Program-made: the position numbers and the translations under genes
NCBI GenBank assembly: GCA_947495125.1
Contig: CANLXL010000005.1
Location: 62,001-126,000 of the forward strand
Length of the DNA stretch: 64,000 nt
Reading direction: 5' to 3'
Origin: an uncultured Flaviramulus sp.
Lineage (GTDB): Bacteria; Bacteroidota; Bacteroidia; Flavobacteriales; Flavobacteriaceae
The notes under the pieces: model-generated
Told to the model about the DNA's origin: nothing
What the model saw: the letters and a program-made list of their open reading frames with translations, nothing else
The model's database searches: none
Shown here: in pieces, positions 8,560 through 17,173 of the stretch
Layout of the letters: each line of letters begins with the position of its first letter
Numbering within the stretch: the stretch's first letter is position 1

Positions 8560-11067
8560 ATGCTTAAAAGATCCCCAGCAAAATATGTACTGCTTTTAAT
8601 GGTATGGAGTGCTTCCACTATATTTTTGTTTTCACAGGAGAATAATCAACCCAACCTTCAAAGAATAAAATTAGTGGATTGGCTACAGCAATTAGAGCAA
8701 GCATACGAGGTTAGTTTTTCATATAACGCTTCGCTTTTAGACCATTTATTATTAGAATATTCGAACGATTGTAAATCACTTAAAGGTTGTATTAATGCAA
8801 TAAAACGGAAAGCACCTTTAACCTTCGAATTAAGGGGTGAAAACAATTACTTTGTATTACCCATAAGATCTAATATTCAATTTAAAGCTATAGGCATTGA
8901 AAATAATGAGCCTGTAATTCCACTGCACATTCAAGTAAATGACCAATCGGAAATCTATATGTTTCCCGATGAATCAATTTACACTATACAAAATCTATTC
9001 CTTCTCGATTCCGTTCATATTCGTTCCGATTTTCATAGAACAGTTCACTTTTTAGCTTCCGACCTTCAGGCACTTAAAGGAATACTTGTGCTTGAACCTA
9101 AAATAATACCGCTTAATGAGGTAACAATTAGAAGCTATTTAACTCAGGGAGTAACTTCCAAAGTAAGTGATCATAGTATGCATATACGAATGAAATCACT
9201 TGGTCTTTTAGCTGGTGAAACAGATAGCGATGTATTTAATGTGCTCAAAAATATTCCAGGTATTCGTACACCAGACGGAAAACCGGGGAGTCTTAATTTT
9301 AGGGGGAGCTCTTTCGACCAAAACCTAATATTGATAGATGATATCCCTATTTACCATTCAGGTCATTATTTTGGCACACTGTCTCCTTATAACTCCATGA
9401 TATTAGATAATATAGAAATTCAACGCAATACGTTGACTCCCAATTGGGGAGGGCGCGTAGGCGGTTTAATTAATATGGTTACCGAAACTATAGTTCCAGA
9501 TTCAACCAGCTATGATATTAGGGTGAATACATTATATGCAGGTGCCGCAGCAAGAACATCAATCTTAAAAGATAAACTAGGACTAACCCTTTCGGGAAGG
9601 TTTAATTTTCCTAATTATCAATCGCAAAAACTAGAAGCATTTTCAAGCCTCAATTTTCAAGGAAGTAAGCTTGAACCAATAGCTGTAAATACGATTAGTG
9701 CATCCGATGTTTTTAAGACAAAATTCCATGATATCAATGCAAAACTCATATATGATATAGACGAAAACCATAAGATAACCTCTAGCTTTATCAATATTTT
9801 AAATCGTTTTTCTGCGGTATTTAATTCCGAAAACCAAAACCTGATAGAATCGCAAGATGTAAAACTTGATAACTGGGGTGTTTCAACCAAATGGGAAGCA
9901 CAACTCTCTAACAAGTTTAGTACGTCTTTACGTATTAGCAGATCATCCCTTAGAATTCTAGATAGCAATGAAATAACCCAAAATGAGCTGCCAACAAATA
10001 TTGAAAAAAGTATCAATAATTTAGACGACACGCGATTCGTTAGTGAAGCTTCATATGTCCTGGATTCTAAAACCCGTTTTGAAGCCGGATACACCCTTAC
10101 AAATCATCAAATATTCTATGATGAACTTATTGACGAAAACCAATCGATTAGACAAACAAATCAAAAGGCGCTAATCCATTCCTTTTACGCCAATTCTAAT
10201 ATCAACTGGAGCAAGCGCATTATAACAAATATAGGTGTTCGTACAGATTACTACGAGCCATTGGCTACTTTTTATGTCGACCCAAGAATCTCACTAAGTA
10301 TTTCTGCCACAAATGCGCTTTTTTTTAAGGCTTCAGGTGGACGATCACATCAATTTATCCAACAAAGATTTAAAAATGATTTTGACGATTTTAGGGTAGA
10401 CAATCAGTTTTGGTTTCTACCGGACAATACAGCTTCTATATTGGAAGGCTACCAAGGTATGGTAGGTGCATTATATAATAGATCGGGTTGGCTCGCAGAT
10501 TTAGAGCTATATCAAAGAACAACAAATAATATAACACGTCAACTTACCCCCGGAACTGACCAAAATGGTCGTATCGTAACTCGGGGTGCCGACCTTTTTT
10601 TAAAAAAAAGATGGAGAAAACTGGAAACCTGGATAAGTTATTCCTTGAGTAAAGTCGAGACTGAATTTGAAGAGGTGACTACTGAAGCTTTCTTCAATCA
10701 ACGCCATATACTTAATATAACTGGATTATTAAATTTAAGACAATGGGGGATTGCCGTTTCATGGGGATATTCCACTGGTATGCCAGTAAATATTCCTGCT
10801 ATTGACCCCGACTTTAATGACGGTCAAACTACATTAACTATTCCTTATTCTAACCGATTTCCTGCGCAACACCAATTAGATGCATCAGCGACCTATAAGT
10901 TTTGGAATAAATCTAAAAACTGGAGAGGTATGATTGGCCTTTCCTTTGTAAACCTTTACAATCAAGAAAATATTATCAATATATTTCAGAACAATACCAA
11001 AATTAATAATCCTTACCGAACCGCCGTAGGTTTTGCTCCAAATCTACAAGTTAATTTAAGTTTCTAA
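8560..11067 (+). CDS. TonB-dependent receptor with N-terminal STN-like domain
   Basis: An 835-residue receptor. After the signal peptide (to about residue 26) an STN-like domain (about 33-100, LVDWLQQLEQAYEVSFSYNAS) suggests transduction to the upstream FecR. A linker follows, then a plug (about 205-315: DVFNVLKNIPGIRTPDGKPG, LNFRGSSFDQNLILIDDIPI, NWGGRVGGLINMVTE) and a barrel ending NLQVNLSF. There is no SusD partner, so the substrate is probably a metal chelate or small ligand rather than a glycan. It forms a signalling set with the preceding sigma and anti-sigma genes. Confidence 0.88.
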   Translation: MLKRSPAKYVLLLMVWSASTIFLFSQENNQPNLQRIKLVDWLQQLEQAYEVSFSYNASLLDHLLLEYSNDCKSLKGCINAIKRKAPLTFELRGENNYFVLPIRSNIQFKAIGIENNEPVIPLHIQVNDQSEIYMFPDESIYTIQNLFLLDSVHIRSDFHRTVHFLASDLQALKGILVLEPKIIPLNEVTIRSYLTQGVTSKVSDHSMHIRMKSLGLLAGETDSDVFNVLKNIPGIRTPDGKPGSLNFRGSSFDQNLILIDDIPIYHSGHYFGTLSPYNSMILDNIEIQRNTLTPNWGGRVGGLINMVTETIVPDSTSYDIRVNTLYAGAAARTSILKDKLGLTLSGRFNFPNYQSQKLEAFSSLNFQGSKLEPIAVNTISASDVFKTKFHDINAKLIYDIDENHKITSSFINILNRFSAVFNSENQNLIESQDVKLDNWGVSTKWEAQLSNKFSTSLRISRSSLRILDSNEITQNELPTNIEKSINNLDDTRFVSEASYVLDSKTRFEAGYTLTNHQIFYDELIDENQSIRQTNQKALIHSFYANSNINWSKRIITNIGVRTDYYEPLATFYVDPRISLSISATNALFFKASGGRSHQFIQQRFKNDFDDFRVDNQFWFLPDNTASILEGYQGMVGALYNRSGWLADLELYQRTTNNITRQLTPGTDQNGRIVTRGADLFLKKRWRKLETWISYSLSKVETEFEEVTTEAFFNQRHILNITGLLNLRQWGIAVSWGYSTGMPVNIPAIDPDFNDGQTTLTIPYSNRFPAQHQLDASATYKFWNKSKNWRGMIGLSFVNLYNQENIINIFQNNTKINNPYRTAVGFAPNLQVNLSF

Positions 11068-11084
11068 TTTTTTTTTTTTCAAAA

Positions 11085-11099
11085 GGGGTTGGGTAAAAC
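11085..11099 (+). promoter_or_regulatory. GGGTTGGGTAAA box upstream of the YHYH gene
   Basis: The second copy of the 12-base box seen at 7574, 46 bases before the YHYH start, followed by TAAACGTT. The T-rich run just before it (11065-11079) may help end receptor transcription. It suggests the YHYH gene belongs to the same ECF regulon. Confidence 0.4.
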
Positions 11100-11145
11100 A
11101 ACCATGTAAACGTTTTTGAATTATAAACTCCAAATAACGTTTATT

Positions 11146-13278
11146 ATGAAAAAAATATTTATTCTCTTAAGCTTTTTTATGGTCTTTCAAGTGGCGATGG
11201 CTCACAGAAAAGGTCACGTACATAGTACTAACTCCGAAAATAACCGCGTTTGGTATTTCAATGACCAGTCAATAGCTTCTGAAGGATCTCTTCTTTTAGT
11301 AAAAGAAGGTAAAGTATTCATTGAGAAGGCAAACAAGATTGTTTCCTTTGACATCGATAAATTGTCTCCAGTCGATCAAGAATATATTAACAAAAAAGTG
11401 GAACAACTTGCGGCTATCAATCTAATCTCTAACAAATCAAAATTACAGGAAGAAAAGTCGGATGCACTTGTGCTCTTATCTATAAGTAATCTCAATTATT
11501 GGATATTGATAGTGATTTCGATTGTACTACTTCTTCTGATATATCTTATCGCACATAAATATATGAACCCTCGTGTACGGTCGGTAATTGAATTGAGCTT
11601 TGTGATGATTCTACTAATCATTGTCGTTGCCTGTGGATCTGATCAGGCCGATGAGGTCTTTTGTACAGAAACCACATGGTATGAAGATGCGGATGGCGAT
11701 GGTCTTGGTAATTCTGCTGTAAGTCAATCTACCTGTGAACAACCTACTGGATATGTAGCAGATAATAGCGATACTGATGATACTGATTCTACGAATGGTG
11801 GAAGTTCTAGCACTGCACTCGCATATGATATATCATTTCTGCGTAGCTCTTTTTCACAATTCAGCAATGTCAGCTATGTTGACACCGATGACACCTATTT
11901 TTATGTAGAATCTAATGGACTTCCCAACCATCAGATGATGGTTGGTATAACCACTTGGATTGAAAGATTCCCTACACCATTTAATTACACAACCTTGGGA
12001 ATTGGAGCATGGGCATTTCCTCTTAATCCTGAATACGATAACGTAGATAATCGCGCATTAGTCGATGAACTGCACAAAGGTGCCATTGGTATAGCAGCGA
12101 ATGGGGTACCAATTTTTAACCCATACAATGCCAGTGGAGAGCTATCATACGATATAGGAGAATTAGACGCGTATGGTGGGCACTCTGGCAATGGAGATGA
12201 TTATCACTACCATTATCCTCCAACACATCTTAGTACAACTACTGGTGACTATCCTATTGGTTTTGTGTTTGATGGCTTTCCTCTTTACGGAATTACTGAG
12301 CCTGATGGTTCGGAAGCAACTGATTTAGATGAGCACTTTGGACACGAAGATGCAAATGGATATTATCATTATCACACTTCAGATGCAGCCCCGTATATGA
12401 CACCTACACTTCGAGGTATCGTAGAGGTAGATATGGAAGGCATTGCAGAAAATCAAATCATACCACAACCTGTTGGAATGACAAATAGAGGGCTTGATGA
12501 TGTAGTTCTAATAGGTGGTACTGATAGTCATGAGATAACCGATTTGGATATGAATGAAACAAACAATGGCTACACCTTATCCTATACTGGAACAAAGAAT
12601 AACGTTGCAACAAATGGAACGATTGAATATAGTTGGGACGATGCAGGCGAGTTTGCCGTTATTTTTACTACTGATACTTCTAATCCTACCAATACAACTA
12701 CAATTACTTATAATGGAGATCCTGGTGAAATTCATTCGGATGCCTATGGATATAATGGGGGCTCTTCTTCATCTGATTTCACATTAACAAGTGATGCTGT
12801 GGTAAATAATGTGCTTTTGGATACATATAAATGTGAGACAAGTGGTGTTGATTTAATACAAAATTCTATCCCTTTGGCATGGTCTAATATCCCTGATGGA
12901 ACCAATTCTTTGGCGATCATAATGTACCATTACCCAAACCCTGATGATGCTAGCGACCCTGAAAAAGATCCCAATCAATATTTATTACTTTGGGGCATTG
13001 ACCCCTCTGTAACAGAGATTGCCTATGGTGCTGCCGACGACGGTACATGGTACATGGGATCAAACAAAGATGGAACGGCCATTTCCTATACATCACCATG
13101 TTCGCCTACTACAGGAACCCATGAATATAAAATTATCATATATGCCCTTTCAGAAACACCTGTATCATTACCAACAGCCAGTAGCTTATCAGTTGACTAT
13201 GGCACACTGTATGATGCAATTTCAACAGTTACCACATTAGGCACAGCTGAACTGACCTTTAATTCGGTTACAGAATAG
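11146..13278 (+). CDS. SHD1-like / membrane / YHYH / PEBP-like multidomain secreted protein
   Basis: A 710-residue mosaic. The signal peptide ends about AMA (residue 20); I use ATG 11146 because the upstream TTG adds no signal sequence. An SHD1-like segment follows (about 27-80, VFIEKANKIVSFDIDKLS, DQEYI), then two hydrophobic helices (about 118-138 and 146-162). The second ends IIVVAC with Cys163, like an internal lipoprotein signal. A calcium-loop stretch comes next (WYEDADGDGLGNS), then a YHYH domain (YHYHY at 353-357, YYHYHTS at 406-412). The C-terminal 150 residues resemble the PEBP/YbhB-YbcL fold (IPLAWSNIPDGTNSLAIIM, YLLLWGIDPSVTEI, SPCSPTTGTHEYKI). Function is unknown; the histidine clusters suggest metal binding. 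Confidence 0.75.
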   Translation: MKKIFILLSFFMVFQVAMAHRKGHVHSTNSENNRVWYFNDQSIASEGSLLLVKEGKVFIEKANKIVSFDIDKLSPVDQEYINKKVEQLAAINLISNKSKLQEEKSDALVLLSISNLNYWILIVISIVLLLLIYLIAHKYMNPRVRSVIELSFVMILLIIVVACGSDQADEVFCTETTWYEDADGDGLGNSAVSQSTCEQPTGYVADNSDTDDTDSTNGGSSSTALAYDISFLRSSFSQFSNVSYVDTDDTYFYVESNGLPNHQMMVGITTWIERFPTPFNYTTLGIGAWAFPLNPEYDNVDNRALVDELHKGAIGIAANGVPIFNPYNASGELSYDIGELDAYGGHSGNGDDYHYHYPPTHLSTTTGDYPIGFVFDGFPLYGITEPDGSEATDLDEHFGHEDANGYYHYHTSDAAPYMTPTLRGIVEVDMEGIAENQIIPQPVGMTNRGLDDVVLIGGTDSHEITDLDMNETNNGYTLSYTGTKNNVATNGTIEYSWDDAGEFAVIFTTDTSNPTNTTTITYNGDPGEIHSDAYGYNGGSSSSDFTLTSDAVVNNVLLDTYKCETSGVDLIQNSIPLAWSNIPDGTNSLAIIMYHYPNPDDASDPEKDPNQYLLLWGIDPSVTEIAYGAADDGTWYMGSNKDGTAISYTSPCSPTTGTHEYKIIIYALSETPVSLPTASSLSVDYGTLYDAISTVTTLGTAELTFNSVTE

Positions 13279-13356
13279 AACAGAATAGAAACAATTAGTA
13301 CAACGATTATCATTATAACTTGTTCTCGGAAATGTTAATCTCTAAAAAACAAACTG

Positions 13357-14514
13357 ATGAAAACAATAAAACAAATAAAAATAAATAAAACAAACAAATT
13401 CACAATGATACTAGTTCTACTTTGCGTTAGTATTACACAGACAAATTGTAGTAGTAGTGAAGATGATATATCGTGTACCGAATATACATGGTATGCAGAT
13501 GCTGATGAAGATGGATTAGGAAATCCAGATGTATCTATAAGTTCCTGTGCGCAACCTGATGGTTATGTAGATAATAGTACAGATGGTGATGACACAGACG
13601 ATGGAACAAGTTCTACTTATACTGGAACAGCTTCAGTTACACAGGGATTAGCAACAACGACGACCGCTAATTTATTTCCAAATGGAATTCGGGTTGCAGG
13701 TTTGGGCACCATTACTGCAACAGATAATACAGTGTGGACAGTACCTGCCGATGTAAACTATACCGATAGCGCATTCCCATTTGCATCAGATCTTTATAAT
13801 ACCTATGGAAATACTTATAATACAGCAGCAGACGCACTAAATGCATTGGATGGTACTGATATTGTTGAAGTTGATGCTGGAGGAGAGGTGATTACTGCTT
13901 ATGTTTTTGCCGATAATTATTTTGAAATGTACGTAAATGGTGTTGCCGTAGGCAAGGACCCTGTTCCATTTACAGATTTTAATTCAAATATTGTTCGTTT
14001 TAGAGTTTCTACACCATATACCATTGCAATGAAGTTGGTAGATTGGGAAGAAAATTTAGGCTTAGGGTCTGAAGACCAGGCAACTGCTTATCATCCTGGA
14101 GATGGTGGAATGGTTGCGGTGTTTAAAGATGCTTCAAATAATACAGTAGCAGTTACCGGAAGTGATTGGAAAGCACAAACATTCTATACCTCACCAATTA
14201 AAGATTTAAGCTGTCCAACAGAAACAGGAACTACTAGAAGTTCATCAAATTGTAATACAGATGATTCTACTAACGGAACTTCATATTATGGTTTGCATTG
14301 GGCGCTAGATACAGATTGGGAAACAGAAGGTTTTGATGATTCATCTTGGCCAAGTGCCACCACATATACAAACACAACAATAGGTGTAGATAATAAAGCA
14401 GCATACACAAACTTTACAGATATTTTTGACAATAATACAAATGATGCATCGTTTATATGGAGCACAAATGTTATTCTAGACAATGAGGTGATTGTAAGAT
14501 ATACAGTGCAATAA
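13357..14514 (+). CDS. Secreted lipoprotein of unknown function with calcium-loop N-terminus
   Basis: A 385-residue lipoprotein: signal to Cys31, then an acidic stretch (SSSEDD), and WYADADEDGLGNPDVSISSC, which closely mirrors WYEDADGDGLGNSAVSQSTC in the upstream YHYH protein. The rest is rich in Thr, Asp and aromatic residues with a likely all-beta fold (FADNYFEMYVNGVAVGKDP, WALDTDWETEGFDDSSWPSA). That last pattern resembles the jelly-roll substrate-binding modules of secreted glycosidases and lectins. I cannot name a family. The shared N-terminal module and adjacency suggest it works with the YHYH protein at the cell surface. Confidence 0.6.
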   Translation: MKTIKQIKINKTNKFTMILVLLCVSITQTNCSSSEDDISCTEYTWYADADEDGLGNPDVSISSCAQPDGYVDNSTDGDDTDDGTSSTYTGTASVTQGLATTTTANLFPNGIRVAGLGTITATDNTVWTVPADVNYTDSAFPFASDLYNTYGNTYNTAADALNALDGTDIVEVDAGGEVITAYVFADNYFEMYVNGVAVGKDPVPFTDFNSNIVRFRVSTPYTIAMKLVDWEENLGLGSEDQATAYHPGDGGMVAVFKDASNNTVAVTGSDWKAQTFYTSPIKDLSCPTETGTTRSSSNCNTDDSTNGTSYYGLHWALDTDWETEGFDDSSWPSATTYTNTTIGVDNKAAYTNFTDIFDNNTNDASFIWSTNVILDNEVIVRYTVQ

Positions 14515-14563
14515 AATTGAGTTCGCATGCTACATAACGTGCCGCAACAGTAAATAGTTTCTT

Positions 14564-14612
14564 GAATAATTAGATGATTAAATTTTGATTTGAATTGATT
14601 ATCTAATTATTC
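14564..14612 (+). terminator. Terminator-like hairpin after the lipoprotein gene
   Basis: A perfect 12-bp stem GAATAATTAGAT/ATCTAATTATTC with a 25-base loop lies 50 bases after the stop. AT-rich and with a large loop, so moderate confidence. Confidence 0.4.
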
Positions 14613-14669
14613 ATATCAAAAGCGGAGAAAAGGAAAGATGGAAAACTATTTGAATTCAGTTTTGAATGA

Positions 14670-14709
14670 AATTTGACTTTAATCTTTACAAATTAATGTT
14701 TAACTAAAG
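14670..14709 (+). repeat. Imperfect 40-bp direct repeat, right copy
   Basis: Matches 6011-6050 at 34 of 40 positions by eye. No integrase sequence follows here, so this is either an attachment-type repeat at the far end of the island or the relic of a second element's promoter. Confidence 0.55.
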
Positions 14710-14870
14710 TGGATTTATTAAAGTTTTATAAAAAAACTTATTGTATGGAAATTGATTAAACTAAATTAAAAAAGATTAATCTTATAAAAACAGGGTAATA
14801 ATAGGGGTAAAAAAATAAAAAATGCTTTTTATCTTATTGATATAGAGAATTTTAAAATAAAAAATAAATG

Positions 14871-14955
14871 TGCGCACGAGAAGATTCGAACTTCCACATC
14901 CTAAACGGATACTGGCCCCTCAAGCCAGCGCGTCTACCAATTCCGCCACGTGCGC
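14871..14955 (-). tRNA. tRNA-Leu (anticodon GAG)
   Basis: An 85-base class II tRNA read on the minus strand. Acceptor GCGCACG pairs with CGTGCGC, followed by discriminator A; the D-arm has GGTAGACGCG; the anticodon stem CTGGC/GCCAG encloses TTGAGGG, anticodon GAG. A long variable arm and the T arm GTTCGAATC are present. CCA is not encoded. Confidence 0.95.
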
Positions 14956-14970
14956 ATAATTTGAACTTCG

Positions 14971-14978
14971 CAAAAGTA
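14971..14978 (-). promoter_or_regulatory. -7 promoter element (TACTTTTG) for tRNA-Leu
   Basis: On the minus strand TACTTTTG matches TAnnTTTG and lies 16 bases upstream of the mature tRNA 5' end. A TTG lies upstream at a shorter than usual distance. Confidence 0.45.
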
Positions 14979-15186
14979 TAAAAAGTTATGCAAATAGACT
15001 TAACTTTTTTCGTGATGTGATATGGGTCTGGAATTTAAGGTTTTAATACCTATGCTTTATACTACAATGGGCACTAATATGAAAAGTGACTAACTAACTA
15101 TGAGTTATAACCTCTTCTAATTTCTTAATTAAAGTTTTTTTCGTAAAATTACAGAGATTTCCACTATTTTGGAGAAACAGACTTAA

Positions 15187-15765
15187 GTGAACGAGCGTAA
15201 TTTCGATAATCAATCAGACCGCGAACTTTTATCTTTAATGAAAGATGGTAACCAGTTGTCTTTTAATGAGATATATGATAGGTATTGGGAAAGGTTATAC
15301 GCTTATGTTTATAAAATATTGAATGATAAATGGCTTACTGAAGACACACTCCAGGAAGTTTTTACAAATGTTTGGGTTAACAAAGAACAAACGAATATTG
15401 TAAACTTGAAAAGTTATTTATTTAATGCCGTTAGAAATCGCGCACTTCTAAAAATTAGGGGAGCCAAACTAACAAAAATGGATGAACAAATTATTAAAAA
15501 GCTAAGCCGTACCCCTGCTGTTGATCAGAATTTCAACCAGAAAGATTTGGAGCATCGTGTAGCGACGGCAATAAAAGTACTTCCCGCCAGATGCCGATCT
15601 ATATTCTATATGAATAAATTCGATCATTACTCCATAGATGAGATAGCAACTCATTATAACATTTCTCGCCGTACCGTACAAAATCAAATTAGCTTAGCCT
15701 TAAAACATCTTAAAAAAGAATTAGGCGATTCTGTTATTGTAATAGCTTTGTTATCAGTTGTTTAA
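15187..15765 (+). CDS. ECF (FecI-type) sigma factor, SusCD-linked
   Basis: A 192-residue sigma factor starting at GTG, with region 2 (SFNEIYDRYWERLYAYVYKI, then DTLQEVFTNVWVNKE) and region 4 (LPARCRSIFYMNKFDHYSID, ATHYNISRRTVQNQISLAL). It ends in a short hydrophobic tail (IVIALLSVV), common in this Bacteroidota group. It is followed by FecR, SusC and SusD in the same direction and should control that operon. Confidence 0.9.
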   Translation: MNERNFDNQSDRELLSLMKDGNQLSFNEIYDRYWERLYAYVYKILNDKWLTEDTLQEVFTNVWVNKEQTNIVNLKSYLFNAVRNRALLKIRGAKLTKMDEQIIKKLSRTPAVDQNFNQKDLEHRVATAIKVLPARCRSIFYMNKFDHYSIDEIATHYNISRRTVQNQISLALKHLKKELGDSVIVIALLSVV

Positions 15766-15778
15766 ACGGGTATTTGCG
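15766..15778 (+). promoter_or_regulatory. ACGGGTATTTGCG box between sigma and fecR
   Basis: A GGGTA-containing box directly after the sigma stop and about 100 bases before fecR, with CTTAC following. It resembles the GGGTAA boxes before other sigma/FecR-linked genes in the window, but the match is short. Confidence 0.25.
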
Positions 15779-15879
15779 TTAAAAACTTACTTTTTTAAAG
15801 AGAAAAAAAATATTTTTTTACGATTTGTATGTGAATTTTGGTATGCTTCTGTGTCTTGCTATATAGAAACACCCATCTC

Positions 15880-16983
15880 ATGACAAAAAAGGAATTCTTT
15901 GAATTAGTTCAAAAATTTGAAAACGGACAGTGCACAGAGCAAGAAGAAAATATACTTTTTCAATATTGTAATGATGTACAGGCTAAGGATTTTCTTCTAT
16001 CCGATAAGGAGCAAACAAGAATACGTCTTTTAAAACGAATTCTAAGTTCTATTAATAATCCAAAGATCGATCAGGTTAGACCAAAAAGAAGGATTTTTTG
16101 GTATGCTGCCGCTGTTATTATCGGGCTTATCACCAGTGGTTATTTGTATCTGTTACTTTCGCCGGGGTTGGATACACCACCAGCCAACATGATCACTCTT
16201 GAGCATGAAGACGGAAGAATCGAGATTCTAACCGAACATGAGTCCAAAAGCGTATTGGACGAAAGTGGAAACGTTGTAAGGCAACAGCAGGGCGCTCAGT
16301 TGACTTATGATAAGTCTGAAGCTTCCAATGAATTGGTTTATAATACGCTCACGATTCCATATGGAAAAAGATTCATTCTTAATCTATCCGATGGCACCAA
16401 GGTTCATTTAAACGCCGGTACCTCTATAAAATACCCCGAACAGTTCATTACAGGTAAAAAAAGACAGGTTTTCATAAATGGAGAAGCTTTCCTTGATGTT
16501 GCTAAGGATTCTATTCATCCTTTTTATGTTAATATGAAGGGTGTTAATGTTAAGGTTTTGGGGACTCAGTTTAATGTAAGTGCATATCCTGAAGATGAAA
16601 CGACAGAAGTTGTCCTGGTGGAAGGAGCAGTGAACTTTTTCGATGCTGAAAAAGGAGATGAAAATGCCACGTTGCTGGAACCCGGATTTAAGGCATCATT
16701 TAATAAGGGAGATCGGGAAATCACCGCCGCACAAGTTGTCACAAATATTTATACCGCCTGGATGAAAGGAGAGTTGGTCTTTAGAAATATGACGTTTAAG
16801 AATATTATGAAAAAACTGGAAAGACATTATGATGTTATCATAGTTAATGACAACATCGCGCTTTCTGACAAATTATTTAATGCCAGCTTTGGGAACGAAC
16901 CCCTGGAATCGGTATTAGAAGACTTTAAAAGAAACTATGCTATTGATTACCAAATCAAAGGAAACATAATAAGTATTAAATAA
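15880..16983 (+). CDS. FecR-type anti-sigma factor
   Basis: A 367-residue membrane anti-sigma factor. ATG 15880 is preferred over an upstream TTG that adds an unlikely leader. The cytoplasmic head includes FENGQCTEQEENILFQY; a membrane helix lies at about 70-90 (FWYAAAVIIGLITSGYLYLLL). The periplasmic FecR domain has YNTLTIPYGKRFILNLSDGT, VHLNAGTSIKYPEQF, GEAFLDVAKD and VKVLGTQFNVSAY, and the C-terminal STN-contacting part has FKNIMKKLERHYDVII. It pairs with the sigma factor at 15187 and the STN domain of the SusC at 17174. Confidence 0.92.
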   Translation: MTKKEFFELVQKFENGQCTEQEENILFQYCNDVQAKDFLLSDKEQTRIRLLKRILSSINNPKIDQVRPKRRIFWYAAAVIIGLITSGYLYLLLSPGLDTPPANMITLEHEDGRIEILTEHESKSVLDESGNVVRQQQGAQLTYDKSEASNELVYNTLTIPYGKRFILNLSDGTKVHLNAGTSIKYPEQFITGKKRQVFINGEAFLDVAKDSIHPFYVNMKGVNVKVLGTQFNVSAYPEDETTEVVLVEGAVNFFDAEKGDENATLLEPGFKASFNKGDREITAAQVVTNIYTAWMKGELVFRNMTFKNIMKKLERHYDVIIVNDNIALSDKLFNASFGNEPLESVLEDFKRNYAIDYQIKGNIISIK

Positions 16984-17091
16984 ACTAATATTAACCAAAT
17001 AAATTCTTAAGTCTATGATTAAAAACTGATTCTTTCTAAAAGTAATTATAAAAATTACTACGTATTTCGACAAAACAATCAGACATAAAAA

Positions 17092-17121
17092 AATCGGAAA
17101 ATGAACCACCATTCTCCGATT
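17092..17121 (+). promoter_or_regulatory. Hairpin in the fecR-susC leader
   Basis: AATCGGAAAATG pairs with CATTCTCCGATT (12 bp, one mismatch, 6-base loop) after an A run, 52 bases before susC. Comparable hairpins occur at 30791-30832 and 51106-51131 in the same gene context. It could be an attenuator, an RNA-binding site or an mRNA stabiliser. Confidence 0.6.
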
Positions 17122-17173
17122 GGATGTCAGTGATTAAAATAAAATTTTTACCACTAAATAACGCATTAAATAT

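Larger units (their letters stand above)
14515..14870 (+). other. Non-coding right edge of the island
   Basis: 356 bases without a gene. They hold a terminator hairpin (14564-14612), the right copy of the 40-bp direct repeat (14670-14709) and an AGGGGTAAAAA box (14803-14813) like those found near sigma/FecR genes here. Nothing downstream of that box on the plus strand uses it until the sigma gene at 15187, so it may be a leftover. Confidence 0.6.

Noticed and set aside
9657-10094. Minus-strand open frame of 145 codons inside the TonB receptor
   Set aside because: Lies wholly opposite a well-supported receptor frame.
14515-14870. A second integrase or a transposase at the right end of the island
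   Set aside because: The repeat resembles the integrase upstream region, but no integrase reading frame follows.
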